The notes under the pieces were generated by a model. It searched no databases, had not been told where the DNA came from, and saw only the letters and a program-made list of their open reading frames with translations. DNA of 60,276 nucleotides from an uncultured Methylocystaceae bacterium (lineage in GTDB: Bacteria; Pseudomonadota; Alphaproteobacteria; Rhizobiales; Beijerinckiaceae): contig CALMZV010000040.1 in the NCBI GenBank assembly GCA_937870755.1, forward strand, positions 1 to 60,276. Direction: 5' to 3'. Below, one piece after another: positions 38,328 to 46,482 of this stretch. Made by a program: the position numbers and the translations under genes. Numbering within the stretch: position 1 is the stretch's first letter; each line of letters opens with the position of its first letter.

Positions 38328-39101
38328 ATGCCGCGTTTCGCCGCCAACCTGTCGATGATGTTCAGCGAGGTCGATTTTCTCGACCGGTTCGCGCGCGCCC
38401 GCGCCGCCGGCTTCACGGCGGTCGAATATCTGTTTCCGTACGATTTCGAGCCGGCCGACATCGCGCGGCGGTTGCAGGACAACGGGCTCGCACAGGCCCT
38501 GTTCAATCTGCCGCCGGGCGACTGGGCGGCGGGCGAACGCGGGCTCGCCTGCAAGCCGGATGCGTTCGATGCGGTCATGCGCGGCGTCGAACAGGCGGCC
38601 CCCTATATCGCGGCGACGGGCGTCCGGCGCGTGCATCTGATGGCGGGCCTTGGCGACCGGCGCGACGGCGCGGCGCGAGCGGCCTACGAACGCGCGGTCG
38701 CCGCGGTGGCGCAACGTCTGGCGCCGGTCGAGGCGCTGATCGAGCCGATCAACACGCGCGACATGCCCGGATATTTCCTCGACGATTTCCGCTACGCCGC
38801 CGACGTGATCGGAAAAATCGGCGCGCCCAATCTCAAACTGCAATTCGACGTCTATCACCGCCAGATCATCCACGGCGACGTGACGACGGCGCTGCGCGAC
38901 TATCTGCCGATCATCGGCCATATCCAGATCGCCTCCGTGCCCGCGCGCAACGAGCCGGACGACGGCGAACTGAACTACCCATTCCTGTTCGCCGCGCTCG
39001 ACAGGCTCGGCTACGACGGATTCGTGGGCTGCGAATATCGCCCCGCCGGCGCGACCGAGGCGGGGTTGTCATGGTTCGAACCCTGGCGGAGCGCGACATG
39101 A
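38328..39101 (+). CDS. otnI: 2-oxo-tetronate isomerase (hydroxypyruvate isomerase-like)
   Basis: This 257-residue TIM-barrel protein of the AP-endonuclease-2 fold has NLSMMFSEVDFLDRF at the N-terminus, FNLPPGDWAAGERGLA, the metal/catalytic region IEPINTRDMPGYFL, and LKLQFDVYHRQI. OtnI isomerises 2-oxo-tetronate to 3-oxo-tetronate; the family is often annotated as hydroxypyruvate isomerase. Its TGA overlaps the otnK ATG by 4 nt, which strongly supports the OtnI reading. Confidence 0.9.
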   Translation: MPRFAANLSMMFSEVDFLDRFARARAAGFTAVEYLFPYDFEPADIARRLQDNGLAQALFNLPPGDWAAGERGLACKPDAFDAVMRGVEQAAPYIAATGVRRVHLMAGLGDRRDGAARAAYERAVAAVAQRLAPVEALIEPINTRDMPGYFLDDFRYAADVIGKIGAPNLKLQFDVYHRQIIHGDVTTALRDYLPIIGHIQIASVPARNEPDDGELNYPFLFAALDRLGYDGFVGCEYRPAGATEAGLSWFEPWRSAT

Positions 39102-40363
39102 GCCTCGTTCTCGGCGTCGTCGCCGACGATTACACCGGCGCCTCCGACCTTGCGAACGCGCTCACCCGCAACGGCCTGTCGACGGTGCAGACCATCGGCG
39201 TTCCGGACGACGCGCTGCGCCTGCCGGACGTGGATGCGGTGGTCGTCGCGCTGAAAAGCCGCTCGATCGCGGCGGGGGAGGCGGTGGCGCGCTCGCTCGC
39301 CGCCGATCAATGGCTGCGCGCGCGCGGCGCGGGCCATGTCATTTTCAAGATCTGCTCGACCTTCGATTCGACCGACGCCGGCAATATCGGCCCGGTGACG
39401 GAGGCGCTCGCGCGCGAGGCCGGCGAGACGGCCGTTCTCGTCACGCCCGCCTTTCCGCAAACGCGCCGCACCGTCTACCAGGGCCATCTGTTCGTCGGCG
39501 ACCGGCCGCTCGACGAAAGCCCGCTGAAGGACCATCCGCTGAACCCGATGCGCGACGCCGATCTCGTGCGCGTGTTGCAGCGTCAGATGAAGGGTCGCGT
39601 CGCGCTCGCCGATCTCGATGTGGTGGAGCAGGGCGCCGCCGCGCTCGCCGCGCGCCGCGCCGCGCTCGCGGCCGACGGCGTCGGCGCCGTCGTCGTCGAT
39701 GCGATCTTCGACCGGCATCTGGAAACCATCGGCGTGGTCGCCGCGCAAACCGCGCTCTCGGTCGGCGCCTCGGGGCTTGGCGTGGGGGTCGCGCGCGCGC
39801 TCGTCGCCGCAGGCCGCGCGCGCGGGCTGGCGCAGGCCGCCGCGCCCGCGCCGGTCGGCGGCCCGGCCGTGTGCCTCGCCGGCTCCTGTTCGCAGGCGAC
39901 GCTCGCGCAGATCGCCGTGGCGGAACAGAAAATGCCCGTGCTGCGATTGAGCGTGCAAGACGTGATGGAGGGCCGCGCCGTCGCGCGCGCGCGCGCCTTC
40001 GCCGACGAACGACTGCGCGACGGCGCGGTGCTGATCGCTTCGAGCGACGCGGCGGCCGGCGTCGGCGCCGCGCAGGCGCGCTACGGACGCGCGCGCGCCA
40101 GCGCGGCCATCGAACGCGCATTCGGCGACATGGCGCAGGCTTTCGCCGCCAGCGGCGTGCGTCGCATGGTGGTGGCGGGCGGCGAAACCTCCGGCGCGGT
40201 GGTGGACGGTCTGCGCCTGCCGGCCTTTCTGATCGGCGCGGAAATCGCGCCCGGCGTGCCGGTTCTGCACGCGGTCGGCGCCGGCGCGATGACGCTCTCG
40301 CTCAAGTCCGGCAATTTCGGCGGCCCCGATTTCTTCGCCGACGCGCTGGCGATGATGCCCTGA
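39098..40363 (+). CDS. otnK: 3-oxo-tetronate kinase
   Basis: This 421-residue four-carbon acid sugar kinase has the N-terminal GVVADDYTGASDLANAL (residues 6-22), KICSTFDSTDAGNIGPV, TPAFPQTRRTVYQGHLFV and the C-terminal nucleotide-binding VAGGETSGAVV and SGNFGGPDFF. OtnK phosphorylates 3-oxo-tetronate at O4, preparing it for OtnC. It overlaps otnI by ATGA. A longer in-frame reading upstream of 39098 exists but runs through otnI and is not protein-like. Confidence 0.92.
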   Translation: MSLVLGVVADDYTGASDLANALTRNGLSTVQTIGVPDDALRLPDVDAVVVALKSRSIAAGEAVARSLAADQWLRARGAGHVIFKICSTFDSTDAGNIGPVTEALAREAGETAVLVTPAFPQTRRTVYQGHLFVGDRPLDESPLKDHPLNPMRDADLVRVLQRQMKGRVALADLDVVEQGAAALAARRAALAADGVGAVVVDAIFDRHLETIGVVAAQTALSVGASGLGVGVARALVAAGRARGLAQAAAPAPVGGPAVCLAGSCSQATLAQIAVAEQKMPVLRLSVQDVMEGRAVARARAFADERLRDGAVLIASSDAAAGVGAAQARYGRARASAAIERAFGDMAQAFAASGVRRMVVAGGETSGAVVDGLRLPAFLIGAEIAPGVPVLHAVGAGAMTLSLKSGNFGGPDFFADALAMMP

Positions 40364-40371
40364 CCTTTCAA

Positions 40372-40417
40372 CGCATCGTCCCGTCGTTCGAGCGATGCCG
40401 CTTGAACGAACGATGCG
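40372..40417. terminator. Hairpin between convergent otnK and psiE
   Basis: CGCATCGT at 40372-40379 pairs with ACGATGCG at 40410-40417, and inside it GTTCGAGCG (40386-40394) pairs with CGCTTGAAC (40399-40407) with one G-T pair. It fills the 54-nt gap between the two convergent stops and would work on either strand. No T run follows, so it is a structural guess at a bidirectional terminator. Confidence 0.5.
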
Positions 40418-40876
40418 CTAGTCCGTCCGCACGGTGTCGCGACTTTCCGAAGGATAGTTGAACGACGTATGGCGGATGACGAACACCGCGGCGGCCATGA
40501 TGAACGTCGCGCCAGCGAGGATGACCACGCCCATGTCCGGCTTCGTTTCGTGCTGCACGAATCCGATCAGATGGCGTGTGAGCGCGGTGATGCCGACATA
40601 GATCAGGAACCGCACCGGCATGTGGTTGGTCTTGAAATAGATGCCGACCATCGAGCCGATCTCGAGATAGATGAACAGCAGCAGCAGGTCCTCGATCGAG
40701 GCGTGGCCCTTGGCGATCATGCCGAGAAAGGCATGGATGGCCGCCCACACCGTCGCCCCGCCGATGGCGAACAGGCCGAGAAAGTGGAACGCCTCGGTCA
40801 GGAAATGGCCGACCGGATCGGCGATCTCGCGCATCCGGCGCGCGGCGAACGATTTCGTGGAGGTTCTGTCCGCCAT
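40418..40876 (-). CDS. PsiE family (phosphate-starvation-inducible) membrane protein
   Basis: This 152-residue protein has four predicted transmembrane helices (about residues 28-50, 58-78, 88-105 and 112-133) and matches the PsiE family, including LLLFIYLEIGSMVGIYF and MPVRFLIYVGITALTRHLIG. The function of the family is unknown. ATG at 40876 gives MADRTSTKSFAARRMREI. It is divergent from the dehalogenase-like gene, 120 nt apart; no Pho box was recognised there. Confidence 0.85.
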   Translation of the reverse strand: MADRTSTKSFAARRMREIADPVGHFLTEAFHFLGLFAIGGATVWAAIHAFLGMIAKGHASIEDLLLLFIYLEIGSMVGIYFKTNHMPVRFLIYVGITALTRHLIGFVQHETKPDMGVVILAGATFIMAAAVFVIRHTSFNYPSESRDTVRTD

Positions 40877-40996
40877 GTCCGGTCTCCCGTCATCACGCGT
40901 CCGGCCAGTCTTAGGCCTGGCGCGGCCCGCCATCAAAGGGACAAATCGCCGCTCGGGCGCTTTGCCTCGCGGGCCGGCGCGTCCTATCGTGAGCCC

Positions 40997-41893
40997 ATGA
41001 GCGACCTTGCCGATCTCTTTCCGGGTTTCGAGACGCACTGGATCGATACGCGCGCGGGCCGCATTTTCGCGCGCGCGGGCGGGGCGGGGCCGCCGCTCGC
41101 GCTCGTTCACGGATTTCCGCAGACCCATGTGGAATGGCACAAGATAGCGCCCGCGCTGGCCGCGCGCTTTCGCGTGGTGGCGCTCGACCTGCGCGGCTAC
41201 GGCTTTTCCGACATCCCGCCCTCGCACAAGGGCGAGGCCTATTCCAAACGCGCGATGGCGGGCGATGTGATCGAGGTCATGGAGAAGCTCGGCTTCCAGC
41301 GCTTTGCCTTTGTCGGCCACGACCGCGGCGCGCGCGTCGGCTACCGGCTCGCGCTCGACCACCCGCACAGGCTCACGCGTCTGGCCGCGCTCGATATCGT
41401 GCCGACCTACGCCATGTGGCGCGACATGGACGCCAAGCGCGCCATGCGGGTTTATCACTGGCTGTTCATGGCGCAGCCCGCGCCGATGCCCGAGCGGCTG
41501 ATGGCGGCCGATGCGCGCGCCTGGATCGACTACACGCTGGCAAGCTGGACCGCCAGACGCGATCTGACGTGTTTCGATCCGCGCGCGCTCGATCACTATC
41601 GCAGGTTCTTCTCCGATCCCGCGCGCATCGCGGCGACCTGCGAGGACTATCGCGCGGGCGCGACGATCGACCGCGCGCTGGACGAGGCCGACCGCGCGGC
41701 CGGCCGCACGATCGACATGCCGTTCCTCGCGCTCTGGGGCGACGCCGGCATTCCGGGCGAAGGGCTGAGCCCGCTCGACCTCTGGCGCGAACTCGCCCCG
41801 GCCGCCGAGGGCGCATCGGTCCGCTCGGGCCATTTCCTGCCCGAGGAGGCGCCGGAGGAAACGGCCGCCGCTCTTTTGAAATTCCTCGCATGA
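40997..41893 (+). CDS. Fluoroacetate dehalogenase-like alpha/beta hydrolase
   Basis: This 298-residue alpha/beta hydrolase closely resembles the Rhodopseudomonas fluoroacetate dehalogenase RPA1163 as I recall it, from DLADLFPGF at the N-terminus onward. All catalytic and halide-binding positions are present, shifted by one: nucleophile Asp109 in GHDRGAR, Arg110 and Arg113 for carboxylate binding, acid Asp133 (LDIVPT), His154-Trp155 (YHW) and Tyr218 (EDYRAG) for the fluoride pocket, and base His279 (SGHFLPEE). It would hydrolyse the C-F or C-Cl bond of haloacetates; natural substrates are uncertain. A GNAT gene overlaps its stop by 4 nt. Confidence 0.9.
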   Translation: MSDLADLFPGFETHWIDTRAGRIFARAGGAGPPLALVHGFPQTHVEWHKIAPALAARFRVVALDLRGYGFSDIPPSHKGEAYSKRAMAGDVIEVMEKLGFQRFAFVGHDRGARVGYRLALDHPHRLTRLAALDIVPTYAMWRDMDAKRAMRVYHWLFMAQPAPMPERLMAADARAWIDYTLASWTARRDLTCFDPRALDHYRRFFSDPARIAATCEDYRAGATIDRALDEADRAAGRTIDMPFLALWGDAGIPGEGLSPLDLWRELAPAAEGASVRSGHFLPEEAPEETAAALLKFLA

Positions 41894-42351
41894 GCGACGT
41901 CGTATTTCGCCGTGCGCGCCGCGCCGATCTCGAACGGATCGTGGATCTGCTGGCCGACGATGCGGTCAACGGCTGGCGCGAACGGCCTGGCGCGCCGCTT
42001 GCGCCGTCCTACGTGCGCGCGTTCGAGGCCATCGATGCGGATGCGAACAATCTTCTCGTCGTCGGCGAGATGGATGGCGAGATCGTCGCGACGGGCCAGG
42101 TGACGTTCATTCCCGGTCTCACGCAGCAGGGCGGCGCGCGCGCCATTGTCGAGGGCGTGCGCGTGGCCGCGCGCCTGCGTTCGCGCGGCGTCGGCGAGAA
42201 GCTGATCGACCATCTCGGCGCGGCGGCGCGCGCGCGCGGCTGCGTCTGTGTGCAGCTCACCACATCGAAACCGCGCGTCGACGCGCAGCGATTCTATACG
42301 AGGATCGGGTTTTCGGATTCGCATGTCGGGTTCAAGCGGGACCTGAAATAA
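41890..42351 (+). CDS. GNAT family N-acetyltransferase
   Basis: This 153-residue protein has a GNAT fold: FRRARRADLERIVDLLADD at the N-terminus, the acceptor strand VATGQVTFIPGL, the acetyl-CoA pyrophosphate loop RVAARLRSRGVGEKLIDHL near residues 92-110, and a terminal RFYTRIGFSDSHVGFKRDL. The substrate is unknown. ATGA overlap with the dehalogenase-like gene implies joint translation. Confidence 0.9.
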   Translation: MSDVVFRRARRADLERIVDLLADDAVNGWRERPGAPLAPSYVRAFEAIDADANNLLVVGEMDGEIVATGQVTFIPGLTQQGGARAIVEGVRVAARLRSRGVGEKLIDHLGAAARARGCVCVQLTTSKPRVDAQRFYTRIGFSDSHVGFKRDLK

Positions 42352-42402
42352 TCGTTCAACAAGCAGGCGCGGACCTGCGAAAAGAAAAGTCGGCGGGGAA
42401 AC

Positions 42403-43590
42403 ATGAATAACGAAAAAGCGCCGGCGCGATTGCTGGCGCCGCTGGCCGTCGCCAATTTCACCATCGGCGCCGGCGCCTTCGCCGTCATCGGGCTCATCGC
42501 GCCGCTGGCCGCCCGGCACGACCTTTCCAAGACGCAGGCCGGCTGGATCATGAGCGCCTATGCGCTCGGCTATGCGTTTTCTTCGCCGTTGCTCATCGCG
42601 CTCACCGGCGCGCTCAAGCGGCGCGCCGTGCTGGCGATCGGCATGAGCGTGTTCATCCTGGCCGCACTCGCCACCGCTTTCGCGCCCACCGCGTCCGCGC
42701 TCTACGCCGCGCGCGTGCTGGCCGCGTTCGGCGGCGGCATGGTCTCGCCCGTCATCGCGGCCATCGCGGTCGCGGCCTCGCCGCCGCAGGCGCGCGGCAC
42801 GGCGCTGTCCTTCGTCTTTTCCGGCACGACGTTCGCGCAGGTCGCCGGCGTGCCCGGCGCGGCCTTCGTCGGCTACACGTTCGGCCTGACGGCGGCTTTC
42901 GTGCTGGTCGGCGCGCTGGCGGCGCTCGCGCTCGCCTGGGTGCTGATGGCCACGCCCGCCGACACGCCCTTCCAGCCGCAATCGCTGAAAACGCTCGGGC
43001 GCACGCTGGCGAGCCCCAAACATCTCGTCGCCGTGCTGCTGACGGTCGTCATCGCGGCGGCCGGTTATCTCGGCATCACCTTCACCGCGCCGCTGGCGGA
43101 ACTGCGCTTCGGCATGGGGCGCGACGGCGTGGCGCTCATGCTGGCGGCCTGCGGGCTCGGCGCGCTCGCCGCCTCGCTGGTGTCGGGGTGGCTCACCGAC
43201 CGGCTCGGCGCGAGCCGCCTTCTCGTCATCGTGCTGGTGGCGCAAGTCGTCTTGCTGCCGACTTTCACCCTCGCGCCGTATGGTCTGGCGCTTGGCCTCG
43301 TCATCGCGTTCCTGTGGAATCTCGTCGGCTGGGGCTTCACCGTCCCACAGCAGACGCGACTGATGGCCATCGATACGCAGACGCAGGGCGTCATGCTCGC
43401 GCTCAACGCAGCCGGCATCTATCTCGGCTCGGGCCTCGGCGCGGCGATCGCGGGCTATGTTTACGACCGCTACGGGCTGGAGGCGACCGGCGTGGTCGGC
43501 GGCGCGATGGCGCTGTTCGCGCTCGGCCATCTGGCGTTTTCGGACTGGCTGGTGCGGCGGGACACGGCGCCGCTCAGCGACGCGCCCTGA
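42403..43590 (+). CDS. MFS transporter (DHA1/AraJ-like)
   Basis: This 395-residue inner-membrane protein has about twelve helices in two six-helix halves joined near residue 195. The loop 2-3 motif region (SPLLIALTGALKRR) and FAAFGGGMVSP-like helix 4 are typical of small-molecule efflux carriers. CGGCGGGGAAAC precedes the ATG. Its substrate is unknown. The last 17 nt overlap tail-to-tail with tadA. Confidence 0.88.
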   Translation: MNNEKAPARLLAPLAVANFTIGAGAFAVIGLIAPLAARHDLSKTQAGWIMSAYALGYAFSSPLLIALTGALKRRAVLAIGMSVFILAALATAFAPTASALYAARVLAAFGGGMVSPVIAAIAVAASPPQARGTALSFVFSGTTFAQVAGVPGAAFVGYTFGLTAAFVLVGALAALALAWVLMATPADTPFQPQSLKTLGRTLASPKHLVAVLLTVVIAAAGYLGITFTAPLAELRFGMGRDGVALMLAACGLGALAASLVSGWLTDRLGASRLLVIVLVAQVVLLPTFTLAPYGLALGLVIAFLWNLVGWGFTVPQQTRLMAIDTQTQGVMLALNAAGIYLGSGLGAAIAGYVYDRYGLEATGVVGGAMALFALGHLAFSDWLVRRDTAPLSDAP

Positions 43591-44041
43591 AGAAATCGCG
43601 CAGCAGTTCGGCCGCCTCGCTCTCGCGAAAACCGCCGTAAAGCTCCGGCGAATGATGGCAGGTGGGCTGCGAGAAAAAGCGCGGCCCGTGTTCGACCGCG
43701 CCTCCCTTTTCGTCTCCGGCCGCCCAATACAGTCGGCGGATGCGCGCGAACGAGATCGCGCCCGCGCACATCGCGCAGGGTTCGAGCGTGACATAGAGAT
43801 CGCAGCCGACGAGCCGCTCGCTGCCGAGCGCCCGCGCCGCCTGCCGGATGACCAGCATTTCGGCATGGGCGGTCGGGTCGCGGTCCGTGATGGTGCGGTT
43901 GCCGGCGACCGCCAGAATGGTCCCGTCGCGCACCAGCGCCGCGCCCACCGGCGTCTCCCCGGCCGCGCCGGCCGCGCGCGCGGCCGCAAACGCCGCTGAA
44001 AGCGGATCGGTCGCAGGGGGAGTGGCGTCGGACGGCTTCAC
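43574..44041 (-). CDS. tadA: tRNA-specific adenosine deaminase
   Basis: TadA deaminates wobble A34 to inosine in tRNA-Arg(ACG). The 155-residue protein has the zinc deaminase motifs HAE (His59, Glu61) and PCAMC (Cys89, Cys92), plus TPVGAALVRDG and RIRRLYWAAGDEKGGAVEHG. Size and motifs fit TadA better than guanine deaminase. Its start lies 29 nt from the divergently read rluB-type gene, so both share one promoter region. Confidence 0.93.
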   Translation of the reverse strand: MKPSDATPPATDPLSAAFAAARAAGAAGETPVGAALVRDGTILAVAGNRTITDRDPTAHAEMLVIRQAARALGSERLVGCDLYVTLEPCAMCAGAISFARIRRLYWAAGDEKGGAVEHGPRFFSQPTCHHSPELYGGFRESEAAELLRDFFRARR

Positions 44042-44070
44042 GCTCGGACCCTTTGCAGCTATCAGAACGC

Positions 44071-45915
44071 ATGAACGATCGAGATCAACGACAACGCGGC
44101 CGTCCTTTCAAGTCCGGCGGCGGCAAGGGCGGCGACCGGCCGCCGCGCCCGGGCGCCGGGAACGGCGGCAAGAGCGGCGGCAAGAGCGGCGGCAAACCCG
44201 CGTTTCGGAAGCGCGACGGCGACAAGCCGCGTTTCCAGAAGCGCGACGGCGAAACATCGCCACGCTTCCAGAAGCGCGATGGCGAAACATCGCCACGCTT
44301 CCAGAAACGCGATGGCGAAACATCGCCACGCTTCCAGAAACGCGACGGCGACAAGCCGCGCTTCCAGAAACGCGATGGCGACAAGCCGCGGTTCGGCAAG
44401 AATCCCTATCCCGCCAGGGCGCCGCGCGGGGGGCGCGAGCAGCCGGAAACGGCCCCCCGCCATCCCGATCAGGGGGAGCGCATCGCCAAGGCGATGGCGC
44501 GCGCCGGCGCCTGTTCGCGGCGGGATGCCGAGGAATGGATCGCCGCAGGCCGCGTGTCGGTCAACGGCCGCGTGCTTACGAGCCCGGCGTTCAACGTCGC
44601 GCCTACGGACCGCATCGAGATCGACGGCAAGCCGCTCGCCGCGCGCGAGCGCACGCGGCTGTTCCTGTTCCACAAGCCGCGTGGCTTCGTCACCACCGAC
44701 CGCGATCCCGAAGGCCGCGCGACGATTTTCGATTTTCTCGATCGCGAGCATCCTCAGCTGCCGCGCCTGATGACGGTGGGCCGGCTCGACATCAACACCG
44801 AAGGGCTGCTGCTGCTCACCAACGACGGCGGGCTGGCGCGCGTGCTGGAGCTGCCGGCGACCGGCTGGCTGCGCCGCTACCGCGTGCGCGCGCACGGGCA
44901 GACCGATCAGGCCGCGCTCGATGCGCTCGCGCGGGGCGTGACGGTCGAGGGCGTGGATTATGCCCCGATCGAGGCCAGGCTCGACCGCGTGCAGGGCGCC
45001 AATACGTGGATCACGCTGTCGCTGCGCGAGGGCAAGAACCGCGAGGTGCGGCGCGTGCTCGGCGCCATCGGGCTGGAGGTCAACCGGCTCATCCGTGTCT
45101 CCTACGGCCCGTTCCAGCTGGGCGAGATGGACGAAGGCGCGGTGGAGGAAGTGAAGACGCGGGTGTTGCGCGACCAGCTCGGCCCGGCGTTGATCGCCGC
45201 CGCCGGCGCCGATTTCGCCGCGCCGGTCGCAGAACCCGCGCGCGAGGAACGTCCACGCCCGGCGCTCGCCCGCCGCGCGCCGCCCGTCCGCGCCCCGCGC
45301 GGCGAGGAGGAGCCGCCCCCGCGCCTCGACCGGCCGCAGGCCGGCCCGCGCAAACACATCTCGCGCCTGCGCGCCGAGCGCGCCGAACGGGACAGGGCCG
45401 GCGAGCCCCGCGTGCGCCGCGAGCATTCGCAGACCGCCGACCGCAAGGGACGCGCCGTGGCGGTGGAGCGCGTCGTGCCGGCGGCGCCGAAACAGGATTT
45501 TGACACCCGCAACGCGCGCCGGTTCGGCGCCGAACGCGCCGCCGCGAGCGCGGGCAAGGGAGCCGGAGCACGATTCGGCAAACCGCGCAGTCCCGTCGCG
45601 CGCCCGCGTGAGGACGAGGGGCTGCGCCCGCCGCGTCGCCCGCGCGCCGCGCCGATCCAGGGCGATTTCGCCAGGTCGGATTTCGAGCGCAAAGGCGAGC
45701 GGCCCGCGTTCAGGGGCGCGCGCGCCGCGCCCGGCGAGCGCCCGCGCCGCGGTCCTTCCGGGGGCGCGCCCAAGGGTCCTTCCGGGCGCGCGCCCAAGGG
45801 TCCTTCCGGGGGCGCGCCCAAGGGTCCGCCGAAAGGCGCGCCCAAGGGTCCGCCGAAAGGTCCGCGCAAGGGTCCGCCGAAAGGACCGCCCAAGGGACCG
45901 CGCGGAGGGCGCTGA
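44071..45915 (+). CDS. rluB: Pseudouridine synthase (RluB/RsuA family) with long repeat-bearing tails
   Basis: The core (about residues 130-375) has an S4 RNA-binding domain (IAKAMARAGACSRRDAEEWI) and a catalytic domain with Asp240 in GRLDINTEGLLLLTNDG and REGKNREVRRVLGAIGLEV, as in enzymes that make pseudouridine in 23S rRNA. At 614 residues it is about twice the size of E. coli RluB. The N-terminal ~125 residues hold PRFQKRDGETS-type tandem repeats; the C-terminal ~240 residues are Arg/Pro/Gly-rich and end in KGPSGGAP and KGPPKGAP repeats. Both tails are basic and probably disordered RNA-binding arms. ATG at 44071 (MNDRDQRQRGRPF) is the likely start. Confidence 0.93.
   Translation: MNDRDQRQRGRPFKSGGGKGGDRPPRPGAGNGGKSGGKSGGKPAFRKRDGDKPRFQKRDGETSPRFQKRDGETSPRFQKRDGETSPRFQKRDGDKPRFQKRDGDKPRFGKNPYPARAPRGGREQPETAPRHPDQGERIAKAMARAGACSRRDAEEWIAAGRVSVNGRVLTSPAFNVAPTDRIEIDGKPLAARERTRLFLFHKPRGFVTTDRDPEGRATIFDFLDREHPQLPRLMTVGRLDINTEGLLLLTNDGGLARVLELPATGWLRRYRVRAHGQTDQAALDALARGVTVEGVDYAPIEARLDRVQGANTWITLSLREGKNREVRRVLGAIGLEVNRLIRVSYGPFQLGEMDEGAVEEVKTRVLRDQLGPALIAAAGADFAAPVAEPAREERPRPALARRAPPVRAPRGEEEPPPRLDRPQAGPRKHISRLRAERAERDRAGEPRVRREHSQTADRKGRAVAVERVVPAAPKQDFDTRNARRFGAERAAASAGKGAGARFGKPRSPVARPREDEGLRPPRRPRAAPIQGDFARSDFERKGERPAFRGARAAPGERPRRGPSGGAPKGPSGRAPKGPSGGAPKGPPKGAPKGPPKGPRKGPPKGPPKGPRGGR
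44197..44400 (+). repeat. 30/33-nt tandem repeats in the N-terminal part of rluB
   Basis: Six units code PxFxKRDGDK (30 nt) or PRFQKRDGETS (33 nt) in the order 30, 33, 33, 33, 30, 30 nt, followed by a 15-nt partial unit. Neighbouring units are nearly identical in DNA as well as protein, with changes mostly at third codon positions, which points to recent expansion by slippage or unequal exchange. All unit lengths are multiples of three, keeping the frame. Confidence 0.92.
45751..45912 (+). repeat. Short GC-rich tandem repeats at the 3' end of rluB
   Basis: Units of 24 nt (GGTCCTTCCGGGGGCGCGCC plus CAAG, three copies) pass into GGTCCGCCGAAAGG-type units of 18-24 nt, coding GPSGGAPK and GPPKGAPK. 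They run up to the stop codon. The array lengthens only the basic tail of the enzyme. Confidence 0.88.
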
Positions 45916-45918
45916 GCG

Positions 45919-46482
45919 ATGCGAATCGTCGCCGGCCGGTTGGGCGGCCGCACGCTGAAGGGCCCCGCCTCGCAGTCCGTGCGCCCGACGTCGGATCGCC
46001 TGCGCGAGGCGATCTTCAACATCCTCGCCCATTCCTATGGCGATGTGGTTGCGAACGCGCGCGTCGTGGACCTGTTCGCCGGCGCGGGCGGGCTGGGACT
46101 GGAGGCGCTGTCGCGCGGCGCGCGCTTCGCGCTGTTCGTGGACGATGGCGCCGAGGCGCGCGCGCTGCTGCGCACCAATATCGAAAGCCTTGGCGTCGCC
46201 GGCCTCACCCGCGTCTTCCGGCGCGACGCGACCAGGCTCGGTCTCGCCCCGCCGGGCGACAAATTCGACATCGCCTTTCTCGATCCGCCCTATGGCCGCG
46301 ATCTCAGCGGCCGCGCGCTCGCCAGCCTCGTCGACGGCGGCTGGCTGAACGAGGGCGCGGTCTGCGTGATCGAGGAGGCGAAGGATGCGGCGGTCACGCT
46401 TCCGGACGGTCTCGCCGGACTCGAACGGCGCGACTACGGCGACACGCAGATTGTGATCGCGCGTTGCGGGGCGCGCCCATGA
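45919..46482 (+). CDS. rsmD: 16S rRNA (guanine(966)-N(2))-methyltransferase
   Basis: RsmD methylates G966 of 16S rRNA. The 187-residue protein begins MRIVAGRLGGRTL and has RPTSDRLREAIFNIL, SAM-binding motif I VVDLFAGAGGLGLEALSRGA and catalytic motif IV DPPYG. It starts 3 nt after the rluB stop, a common pairing of rRNA modification genes, and its TGA overlaps the ATG of the next gene. Confidence 0.95.
   Translation: MRIVAGRLGGRTLKGPASQSVRPTSDRLREAIFNILAHSYGDVVANARVVDLFAGAGGLGLEALSRGARFALFVDDGAEARALLRTNIESLGVAGLTRVFRRDATRLGLAPPGDKFDIAFLDPPYGRDLSGRALASLVDGGWLNEGAVCVIEEAKDAAVTLPDGLAGLERRDYGDTQIVIARCGARP

Noticed and set aside
37946-39097. N-terminal extension of otnK by about 384 residues
   Set aside because: The frame crosses otnI and the divergent promoter gap; the kinase signature begins immediately after ATG 39098, which overlaps the otnI stop.
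44062-46032. A 656-residue repetitive minus-strand frame opposite rluB
   Set aside because: The repeats arise from the tandem DNA repeats of rluB; the sense protein has a clear S4 and pseudouridine synthase core.
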